64,000 nt of DNA, from contig NZ_NPKR01000007.1 in the NCBI RefSeq assembly GCF_008329535.1, positions 310,001 through 374,000 of the forward strand, read 5' to 3'. A model generated the notes under the pieces. It made no database searches, had not been told where the DNA came from, and saw only the letters and a program-made list of their open reading frames with translations. Made by a program: the position numbers and the translations under genes. Of this stretch, positions 57,614 through 64,000 are shown in pieces; within the stretch, counting starts at the first letter, position 1, and each line of letters opens with the position of its first letter. Source of the DNA: Mycolicibacterium sp. P1-18. Its GTDB lineage: Bacteria; Actinomycetota; Actinomycetes; Mycobacteriales; Mycobacteriaceae.

Positions 57614-59145
57614 TGCTGACTCGCTTCGTTCAAATCCAACTCGCCATCTTTGCGATCGTGTCGGTAGTCGGGATGGCGGTGATGATCGGCGTCTACCTGC
57701 AGGCGCCCACCCTGCTCGGGATCGGGCGAATGACGGTGACGCTGAACCTGCCTGCTACCGGCGGCCTCTACCGATTCTCCAACGTCACGTACCGGGGCGT
57801 GCAGATCGGAAAGGTCACCGACGTACGGCCGACCCGCGAAGGTGCGACGGCGACACTGTCGCTGAACACGTCGCCACGGATACCCGTCGACCTTCACGCC
57901 GCGGTGTTGAGCGTCTCGGCAGTTGGCGAACAATACGTCGACCTTCAACCCGTCGACGACTCGGGCCCGTTCCTGGAGGACGGCGCGTCCATTCCGGTCG
58001 ACCGCACCTCGATTCCTCAAGCGGTGGGTCCGATGTTGGATCAGGTCAGCGCACTCGTCGGCAGCATTCCGACCGAGAAGATCAGCCCCCTGCTGGATGA
58101 GACCTTCCGGGCGTTCAACGGATCCGGATACGACTTCGGATCGCTACTGGATTCGTCGTCGCGCATCATCGGCGACTTCAACGGCGTGTCTGACCAAACA
58201 CGGTCGCTAATCGACGACAGCGCGCCGTTGCTCGACGGTCAGGCGCAGTCCATCGACGCGATCGGGACCTGGGCCCGGAGTCTCCGGGGAATCAGCGAGC
58301 AACTCGAGGCCAAGGACTCACAGATTGAAAATGTCTTGCAGGAGGGCCCTGGTGTGGCAGACGAGGCATCACGCCTGCTCGACCAGGTCAAGCCGACGGT
58401 GCCGCTGCTCCTGGCCAATCTCAGGACGCTTGGCCAGGTGGGGGTGACCTACCATCCGTCATTGGAACAGCTGCTGGTCCTCTTGCCGCCCACCGTTGCC
58501 TCGACGCAGTCCTACGGTGCGCCGAAGAACAATCCCACCGGTATGTCGCTGGGCGACTTCACGCTCAACATCGGCGACCCGCCGGCGTGCACCGTCGGAT
58601 TCCTCCCACCCAACATGTGGCGGTCTCCGGAGGACACCACTGTCATCGACACTCCGGACGGGTTGTACTGCAAGCTGCCGCAAGATTCTCCGATCGGTGT
58701 CCGCGGTGCGCGCAACTACCCGTGCATGGGCAAGCCTGGAAAGCGGGCGCCCACGGTGGAGATCTGCGACAGCGACAAGCCTTACGAACCCCTAGCGATG
58801 CATCAGCACGCACTCGGGGCGTACCCGATCGATCCCAATCTGATCGCACAGGGCGTCCCGCCGGACGATCGCGCGGGTCGCGACTCGAACACCTACGGTC
58901 CGTTGGAGGGAACTCCGATGCCCCAGGAGTCCCCGACCCCGACCCCGCCACCATCGGCTCCTACTGAACCATCTATTGCGCCAAGTGCTTTCGACGGCGG
59001 AGGATCGACCGGACCCTCGGTGGCGTTCGCCACCTACGACCCCAAGACAGGTCAGTACGCCGCACCCGACGGCAAGGTGTACCGACAGTCCGATCTGGTC
59101 GCCCATCCCGGGCCGAGGTCGTGGAAGGATCTGCTCCCCGGGTGA
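57613..59145 (+). CDS. Mce protein, family F position
   Basis: A 510-aa Mce protein: membrane helix (LAIFAIVSVVGMAVMIGVYL), MCE domain (GGLYRFSNVTYRGVQIGKVT, VSAVGEQYVDLQPVDDSGP), helical region, and a C-terminal part with CNxx-type features (GLYCKLPQDSPIGVRGARNY, Cys-rich) and a Pro-rich stretch, ending YAAPDGKVYRQSDLV. Start ATG 57613 overlaps the MceE stop (TAATG). Last gene of the operon; no Mce-associated (Mas) genes follow. Confidence 0.93.
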   Translation: MLTRFVQIQLAIFAIVSVVGMAVMIGVYLQAPTLLGIGRMTVTLNLPATGGLYRFSNVTYRGVQIGKVTDVRPTREGATATLSLNTSPRIPVDLHAAVLSVSAVGEQYVDLQPVDDSGPFLEDGASIPVDRTSIPQAVGPMLDQVSALVGSIPTEKISPLLDETFRAFNGSGYDFGSLLDSSSRIIGDFNGVSDQTRSLIDDSAPLLDGQAQSIDAIGTWARSLRGISEQLEAKDSQIENVLQEGPGVADEASRLLDQVKPTVPLLLANLRTLGQVGVTYHPSLEQLLVLLPPTVASTQSYGAPKNNPTGMSLGDFTLNIGDPPACTVGFLPPNMWRSPEDTTVIDTPDGLYCKLPQDSPIGVRGARNYPCMGKPGKRAPTVEICDSDKPYEPLAMHQHALGAYPIDPNLIAQGVPPDDRAGRDSNTYGPLEGTPMPQESPTPTPPPSAPTEPSIAPSAFDGGGSTGPSVAFATYDPKTGQYAAPDGKVYRQSDLVAHPGPRSWKDLLPG

Positions 59146-59160
59146 AACCCGCGGGGCCGG

Positions 59161-59670
59161 CTAACTCAGCTTGACCAGTTTGAACGGCATGCTGATGAAG
59201 ATCACCTTGCTGCTCCCGCAGGATCCGCTGACACCGGTTGTCTGGTCGTCGCCCATGAGGGTCGTCGATCCCGGGACCGAGGAGCTGGCGTCAGGTGCAG
59301 AGGCGAAGAACCGGTACACCTGCAGACCCGGGCCGGCGCTCCCGTCCGGGCATGGCTGCCAGGCGTCGACGGTGCGCTTGAGGTACCACACCGAACTCTT
59401 CTGGTAGATGGGCGCCGTCCAGCCCCAGTCGCTGGTGACCGAGCCCGTGCACTCGCCGGGATAGCTGCACGTCGAACTGACGGTCCAGGTGCTTCGGATG
59501 CTCGTCTGGTCCCGGAAGACGTCGTTGACCTTTGCCCATTCACCGTTGGACGTGGCGACGTAGGTGCCGTTGAGACCCCAGCTGGCCGGGCCGGCGCTCG
59601 CCGGCACGTCAGCTGCCACCACCGCACCGGCGGCCACGCACATCGCCGCCAGCACACTTGAAACCCGCAT
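59161..59670 (-). CDS. Secreted protein of unknown function, 169 aa
   Basis: Signal peptide (MRVSSVLAAMCVAAGAVVAA, cut near SAG), then a compact domain with four cysteines (CSYPGEC, CPDG, CGSS) and many Ser, Thr and Trp: NGTYVATSNGEWAKVNDVF and TSDWGWTAPIYQKSSVWYLK. This looks like a mycobacterial exported beta-rich protein family whose function I do not know. GAGGAG precedes the ATG. Convergent with mceF, 15 bp apart. Confidence 0.78.
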   Translation of the reverse strand: MRVSSVLAAMCVAAGAVVAADVPASAGPASWGLNGTYVATSNGEWAKVNDVFRDQTSIRSTWTVSSTCSYPGECTGSVTSDWGWTAPIYQKSSVWYLKRTVDAWQPCPDGSAGPGLQVYRFFASAPDASSSVPGSTTLMGDDQTTGVSGSCGSSKVIFISMPFKLVKLS

Positions 59671-59786
59671 CGCTTCTCCTCAGCTGTCGCACTCACTGTC
59701 CGACCTTCGGTCCGCGTTGGGCCGCCACACTCCCACCTAGCGGGCATTCGCGAGCCGCCGACTCGACGACGTGCCACAGTGACGCC

Positions 59787-60164
59787 GTGCGTGCGACGTC
59801 AGTGCTTCTGTCCGGGCTGCTGCTCGCCGGCATGCTGTCACCGGGCGCGGCCAACGCTGCACCCGCGGAGTGCAACCAACCGTCGTGCACACCCGGCATC
59901 AGCGGCGGCGTCGTGCTCGGCGCGTCATGTTCGGACACCGGGTACTACGTGTTCGGGACGACGTCCTGGGGTCGACTGGTGTTCTGCGGATCGCCCCGCC
60001 GGTACGGCCCGCGGTACTTCCGTTCACCTCCCATGGTGGGAGTCAAGGATGAGAACGCCGACTGCGGAGGATATTTGAACAACGTCGCGCAGGCGCCCGA
60101 CGGTCTCTTCCTCAGTTGCGTCGGCGTCGACGGTGCTTCGAGATGGGTACGTGGTGACGCATGA
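59787..60164 (+). CDS. Small secreted cysteine-rich protein, 125 aa
   Basis: Signal peptide VRATSVLLSGLLLAGMLSPG ending near ANA, then six cysteines (CNQPSC, ASCSD, VFCGS, ADCGG, LSCVG) suggesting three disulfide bonds, and a Gly/Tyr-rich middle (GYYVFGTTSWGRLV). No domain recognised. GTG 59787 has no clear ribosome-binding site. Its stop overlaps the start of the next gene (ATGA), so the two are made together. Confidence 0.72.
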   Translation: MRATSVLLSGLLLAGMLSPGAANAAPAECNQPSCTPGISGGVVLGASCSDTGYYVFGTTSWGRLVFCGSPRRYGPRYFRSPPMVGVKDENADCGGYLNNVAQAPDGLFLSCVGVDGASRWVRGDA

Positions 60165-60598
60165 CGAGCCCCGAAGTGCTGGCACCCGGCCGTGTTCGTG
60201 GCGCCATGGCAATCCTGAGTTCTATGTTCCTAATGCTCGCGGTGGCGCCGACGGCGAGGGCCGACGATCTCCCGTTGCACCGGGTGACGTACACGGTAAC
60301 CGCCGATCAGCCGGTCCAAGTGGACGTCTACTACCGCGACGTCGACCCGCCCACGTGGGCCGACTACAGCCACAACCCCTACCAGTTCAGCCCGAAGGAC
60401 GAGGCGTCTGTCGGGCCGGGCCAGTCCTGGGTCCGCGAGGTGTCGCTGGTCAACCCCGACCAGTGGGCGATGGTGGCGGCCAGCATCGGTTCGTCACCGG
60501 CAGGGGTCACCGTCCGTTGCGAGCTCGCGGTCGACGGAACGGTGGTCGCCTCCGCCGACGGACCGCATGGAGCGCTGTGTTCGTCGCGTCATTGGTGA
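60161..60598 (+). CDS. Secreted protein with MmpS-like beta-sandwich
   Basis: A 145-aa protein with signal sequence (AMAILSSMFLMLAVAPTARA), then VTYTVTADQPVQVDVYYRDV, VREVSLVNPDQWAMVAASIG and VTVRCELAVDGTVVASAD with a late Cys. This order of strands resembles the external domain of MmpS proteins, which assist MmpL lipid exporters, but the protein lacks a retained membrane anchor. Function unknown. Coupled to the cysteine-rich gene upstream. Confidence 0.7.
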   Translation: MTSPEVLAPGRVRGAMAILSSMFLMLAVAPTARADDLPLHRVTYTVTADQPVQVDVYYRDVDPPTWADYSHNPYQFSPKDEASVGPGQSWVREVSLVNPDQWAMVAASIGSSPAGVTVRCELAVDGTVVASADGPHGALCSSRHW

Positions 60599-60613
60599 CC
60601 TCCAGCGGTCGGT

Positions 60614-61216
60614 TCATCGAGCGACTTCAGTCGATTCGACAATTGCCGCCGCCAAAAGTGCATGGCGCTCAGCAAGTTCCGCTGCGGTGAGCGGCCCGTC
60701 GGGTCGGAACCAGGTACAAACCTGCTGGCCCGTGGTAATGATCGCCCGCACGGCATCAACGGGAAACCGGGTCAGAAATACTCCTTCGTCCACGCCACGC
60801 TGGACCACGTCGCGAAAGATCTGTTCCTGTTGATCGCGCAAAGTCACGATCAGTCGACGCCCAGTTGGATCTAGGCTACGGAGTTCTGTGGCGGTCACTA
60901 TTCCCTGATCGCGGAAGCTGGCGTGATACACCGTCCACACACGCACCATCGCCTGAAGCTGATCCAGCGGAGCGAGTCCGGCCCTCAACGCGGCCCCGCG
61001 TGTCATCGCAAGGGTGTCCTCCAGAGCGTGCACGGTGATGTCCTGCAGAATTTCCTGCTTAGAGGAGAAATGGTGATAGATCGATGCCACGGTGATCTGT
61101 GCACCTTCAGCAATCTCGCGCATGGTGGTTCCGTGATAGCCGCGTTCGCCCATTTGACGTAATGCGGATTCAACGATTACCTGCTTCACGTCGCGTGCTG
61201 GTCCCGCTGCCTTCAT
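60614..61216 (-). CDS. TetR-family transcriptional regulator
   Basis: A 200-aa regulator: TetR helix-turn-helix (VIVESALRQMGERGYHGTTM, REIAEGAQITVASIYHHFSS, KQEILQDITVHALEDTLAM), followed by a helical ligand domain resembling the KstR2/FadR-like group (LRDQQEQIFRDVVQRGVDEG). Start ATG 61216 (MKAAGPARDVKQV) has GTGGGG just upstream; the longer frame is unlikely. It probably represses the neighbouring echA-fadE-phosphotransferase genes. Confidence 0.88.
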   Translation of the reverse strand: MKAAGPARDVKQVIVESALRQMGERGYHGTTMREIAEGAQITVASIYHHFSSKQEILQDITVHALEDTLAMTRGAALRAGLAPLDQLQAMVRVWTVYHASFRDQGIVTATELRSLDPTGRRLIVTLRDQQEQIFRDVVQRGVDEGVFLTRFPVDAVRAIITTGQQVCTWFRPDGPLTAAELAERHALLAAAIVESTEVAR

Positions 61217-61315
61217 CCCCACATTGTGACCTCGGGCAGGGGCCGACGACAGTCGACCCCGAGTTGTGCGCGAACACAACCTGGAGGCGGGTACGAATCC
61301 TTGTCGGTCAGTGGG

Positions 61316-62116
61316 TCAACTCCCGGTGAAGACCGGGGGTCGCTTTTCGCGGAACGCGGCGAGTGCTTCGCGCATGTCGTCGGTTCTGGTGGCCAGCACT
61401 TGATTTCGATTCTCCAGTGCCACCTCAGCTTCCAAGGAGGGGGCGTCGACGTTGTCCTTGAGTACCGCCTTGGTCAGCGCCATCCCGAACGGACTGTTGG
61501 ACACGATCATCTCTGCCAGCGCATAGGCCGAATCGAGCAGTGAATCACCTGAGACCACCTTGCTCACCAGTTCGATACGCTCAGCCTCCTCCGCCAGCAC
61601 GAATCGCCCCGTAAGAAGTAACTCAGTGGCGCGTGACAACCCGATCAGTCGTGGGAGGGCCCAGGATGTACCGACGTCGCCACCAGACAGGCCTACCTTC
61701 ACGAACGCGGCGTTGAACTTCGCCGTGTCCGAGGCGACTCGGATGTCGGCGGCAAGGGCCAATCCCATACCGGCCCCCGCGGCGGCGCCGTTGACCGCGG
61801 CGATGACGGGCGCCTTCATCGTCCGGAATCCGGACACCGCCGCACCCCAGATCTGTTGGTCGGCCATAATTTCGGTAGTCGTCATATCGGGCAGTCGTGC
61901 GGCATCGTCGAGATCCAATCCCGCGCAGAATCCGCGACCGGCGCCGGTGATGACGAGGACTCGCACCGACGGGTCTCGGTTGAGTTCCGCTTGCAGCTGC
62001 AGGAACTCGTCGAACATGGCGAACGTGATGGCGTTCAGGCGTTCTGGCCGGTCGAGAGTGGCAAGCACCACGCCTGGTCGGGGTCGCTCGATCCGAAGCG
62101 TGGAGTAGTCGCTCAT
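61316..62116 (-). CDS. Enoyl-CoA hydratase/isomerase family protein
   Basis: A 266-aa crotonase: VVLATLDRPERLNAITFAMF, VLVITGAGRGFCAGLDLDDA, APVIAAVNGAAAGAGMGLAL and FVKVGLSGGDVGTSWALPRL, FREKRPPVFTGS. The Asp in GGDVGTS takes the position of the usual second Glu. ATG overlaps the ACAD stop (TGATG). Likely acts on the product of the adjacent dehydrogenase. Confidence 0.9.
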   Translation of the reverse strand: MSDYSTLRIERPRPGVVLATLDRPERLNAITFAMFDEFLQLQAELNRDPSVRVLVITGAGRGFCAGLDLDDAARLPDMTTTEIMADQQIWGAAVSGFRTMKAPVIAAVNGAAAGAGMGLALAADIRVASDTAKFNAAFVKVGLSGGDVGTSWALPRLIGLSRATELLLTGRFVLAEEAERIELVSKVVSGDSLLDSAYALAEMIVSNSPFGMALTKAVLKDNVDAPSLEAEVALENRNQVLATRTDDMREALAAFREKRPPVFTGS

Positions 62117-63342
62117 CAGGCGATCTCGGCGAGCGCCGGAGAGGCTGCGAACTCCGCGCGAGCCAGTGAACGGCGGTGCACCTGATCGGGTCCATCGGCA
62201 ATTTGCAGGAAACGTGCCTGCGCGTAGAGGGCGGGCAGAATCGTGTCCTGCGACAACCCGGCGCCGCCGAATATCTGCATGGCGTCGTCGATGATCTTCT
62301 TGGCTGTCAAGGGAACCAACACCTTTGCCGCGGCAATGTCGTGCCGGGCAGCTTTGCTGCCCTCGGCATCCATGTGGCAAGCGGCGCGCAACACCATCAG
62401 TCGCGCGGCGTCGAGATGAACCCGGGCGTCAGCCACGGTCGCCTGCACCACCCCCTCGTCGGCGAGCGACTTGCCGAAAGCGACGCGGCTCTTGGCTCTG
62501 GCGGTCATCAGCGCGATAGCTCGTTCGGCCATCCCGATCAGTCGCATGCAATGGTGGATCCGGCCGGGGCCAAGCCTGGCCTGTGCAACCGCGAATCCTT
62601 GACCGCGCGGTCCCAGTAGATTGCCACGGGGGACGCGAACTCCGTCGAAGTTGATTTCGCCGTGGCCACCCTCGTACCGGTCGGTGAAGCCGAGAACCGT
62701 TGTGGAGCGCAGTATCTCAACCCCTGGAGTCTCGAGAGGCACCATCACGATGCTGTGCCGACGGCCCGTCGCGGCGTCGGGATCGGTCGCCCCCATGACC
62801 AGCGCCACCCGGCAGTCGCCACGCAGTGCCGCTGTCGACCACCACTTACGGCCGGTCAAAACCCAGTCGTCTCCGTCCTCGGAGATCTCGAGACGGACAT
62901 TGTTGGCATCCGAGCTGGCCACGTCGGGTTCGGTCATCGAGAAACAGGACCGGATCGCGCCGTCGAGCAACGGGGTCAACCACCGTGCCTTCTGGTCGTC
63001 GGTGCCGTACAGGTGCAGCAGCTCCATGTTGCCGGTATCGGGCGAACTGCAATTGAACACCTCTGGAGCGAGGAACGGGCTCCACCCGGTGAGCTCAGCC
63101 AATGGCGCGTATTCAGCGTTGGTGATTCCGGCACCTTCGCGGGCGGGCAGGAATAGGTTCCACAGTCCGGCGCTCTTGGCCTCCGCCTTGAGCTGGTCGA
63201 CGATCGGTGGGGCTCCCCAATGGTGCGGTTTGTCGTCCAGTTGCTGTCGGGCCACAGCCTCGGCGGGCAGAACCCGCTCTTGCATGAATGTTCTGACCCT
63301 GGCCTGGATCTCCAGTGCCTTGGGGCTGTATTCGAAATTCAT
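62116..63342 (-). CDS. Acyl-CoA dehydrogenase, ACAD10/11-like
   Basis: A 408-aa ACAD: NFEYSPKALEIQARVRTFMQ, the middle domain CFSMTEPDVASSDANNVRLE and WVLTGRKWWSTAALRGDC, and the end MQIFGGAGLSQDTILPALYA with IADGPDQVHRRSLAR. This is the form found with aminoglycoside-phosphotransferase-like kinases, as in human ACAD11. ATG 63342 with AAGGAG upstream. It lies 26 bp after the phosphotransferase gene, so both are co-expressed. Confidence 0.9.
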   Translation of the reverse strand: MNFEYSPKALEIQARVRTFMQERVLPAEAVARQQLDDKPHHWGAPPIVDQLKAEAKSAGLWNLFLPAREGAGITNAEYAPLAELTGWSPFLAPEVFNCSSPDTGNMELLHLYGTDDQKARWLTPLLDGAIRSCFSMTEPDVASSDANNVRLEISEDGDDWVLTGRKWWSTAALRGDCRVALVMGATDPDAATGRRHSIVMVPLETPGVEILRSTTVLGFTDRYEGGHGEINFDGVRVPRGNLLGPRGQGFAVAQARLGPGRIHHCMRLIGMAERAIALMTARAKSRVAFGKSLADEGVVQATVADARVHLDAARLMVLRAACHMDAEGSKAARHDIAAAKVLVPLTAKKIIDDAMQIFGGAGLSQDTILPALYAQARFLQIADGPDQVHRRSLARAEFAASPALAEIA

Positions 63343-63368
63343 GCCAACTCCTTGACTCGAGGGTTGTC

Positions 63369-64000
63369 TCAACGGCGCAGTTTGGGGTCGGTGGAGGAGG
63401 CGGCTAGTGCGAGGGCGCGTTGCAGCAGAGGATCCACCATGTCGGCGATACCGTCGAACCCCTCACCTACGGTGGCACTTTGGTGGTGACGGGCAGTGAT
63501 GCCTTCGAGGATCACCGCAATCTTGAAGTCGGCGAACACCACGTACCAGTCGATGCCGGGCGGCTCGATGTTACGCGCTTCGGCGTAGTGGCCGAGAAGT
63601 TCTGCGCGCGTGGGAAACCCGTCGAGTCGCGCCAGCCCTTTGGTGATCGGGTGATCGGGGATGTCATCCTGATCCCAGAAGCTCAACATGGTTCCGACGT
63701 CGGCCATGGTGTCACCCAGCGTCGCCATTTCCCAATCCAACATGGCGACAACCCTTCCTGCGTCAGTGGGCGAGACCAGGACGTTGTCGAGCTTGACGTC
63801 ACCATGCACGATTCCAGGGAAGCCGGTGACTGGAAGCGCTCGACGCAGTTTGTCCAGCAGCGCGGCCACACTGGGTCGTTCCCTGGTGCGCGATGCCTCC
63901 CACTGCCTTGACCAGCGGTCAAGTTGGCGTGCCAAATACCCCTCGGGGCGCCCAAAGTTCGCCAGCCCGACCCTCGTGGGGTCGACACCGTGCAATGCGG
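63369..64000 (-). CDS. Aminoglycoside phosphotransferase-like kinase, C-terminal part (5' end outside window)
   Basis: The last ~209 residues of an APH-fold kinase; the frame is open at the right edge. FPGIVHGDVKLDNVLVSPTD contains the catalytic HGDxxxxN loop (Asp and Asn), and VVAMLDWEMATLGDTMADVG contains the metal-binding Asp of the LDWE (DFG-like) motif. In ACAD10/11-type systems such kinases phosphorylate the 4-hydroxy group of acyl-CoAs before elimination. True aminoglycoside resistance is unlikely in this context. Confidence 0.88.
   Translation of the reverse strand, partial: ALHGVDPTRVGLANFGRPEGYLARQLDRWSRQWEASRTRERPSVAALLDKLRRALPVTGFPGIVHGDVKLDNVLVSPTDAGRVVAMLDWEMATLGDTMADVGTMLSFWDQDDIPDHPITKGLARLDGFPTRAELLGHYAEARNIEPPGIDWYVVFADFKIAVILEGITARHHQSATVGEGFDGIADMVDPLLQRALALAASSTDPKLRR

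Noticed and set aside
1..64000. CRISPR arrays, rRNA genes, insertion sequences
   Set aside because: No regularly spaced repeats, rRNA-like stretches, DDE transposase genes or terminal inverted repeats were seen.
63369..64000. Aminoglycoside-resistance gene
   Set aside because: The APH fold alone does not show resistance. Linkage to an ACAD and crotonase points to acyl-CoA metabolism.

Overview
The window looks like the chromosome of a rapidly growing mycobacterium (Mycolicibacterium type). GC content is high, starts are often GTG, there is an MspA-class porin, and the first 8.7 kb keeps the order of M. tuberculosis Rv0983-Rv0996: pepD, moaB2, mspA (inserted), mscL, an SAF-domain protein, ruc, 5-formyl-THF cyclo-ligase, galU, moeA1/glp, rimJ, glpR.

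A tRNA-Ala(CGC) gene at 8767-8839 ends this conserved block. Directly behind it lies a small mobilizable element of about 8.5 kb. It holds a tyrosine integrase, a 1207-aa STAND protein (Mrr-like nuclease domain plus NACHT NTPase, a likely anti-phage sensor), a small excisionase-like DNA-binding protein, and a MobF relaxase/helicase preceded by a candidate oriT. No right-hand attachment site was found and the old synteny does not resume in the window, so the acquired region may extend past position 64000.

From 17.6 to 49.7 kb there is a steroid-catabolism cluster. It encodes the ring-opening enzymes of 3-ketosteroid breakdown: KshA and KshB (9-alpha-hydroxylase), KstD (1-dehydrogenation), a second FAD enzyme resembling delta4-(5alpha)-dehydrogenase, HsaA and HsaB (A-ring hydroxylase), HsaC (extradiol dioxygenase) and HsaD (meta-cleavage hydrolase). 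Around them are four SDRs, two Baeyer-Villiger monooxygenases, a heteromeric acyl-CoA dehydrogenase pair, enoyl-CoA hydratase, acyl-CoA ligase, aldehyde and alcohol dehydrogenases, an OYE-family reductase, two HSL-type esterases, a hotdog thioesterase, small alpha/beta-barrel proteins and an unassigned HxD oxygenase candidate. PadR and IclR regulators lie inside the cluster. KstR, which controls the canonical cholesterol regulon, is not present. From memory, the gene set matches the PadR-controlled 'C-19+' cluster described in M. smegmatis.

From 49.9 to 59.1 kb an uninterrupted mce operon (yrbE A/B, mce A-F, overlapping or tightly spaced genes) faces away from hsaD and probably encodes a dedicated lipid or steroid importer. 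It is followed by three small exported proteins. The window ends with a TetR regulator and an echA-fadE-phosphotransferase operon that resembles a split ACAD11 system. The phosphotransferase runs off the right edge.
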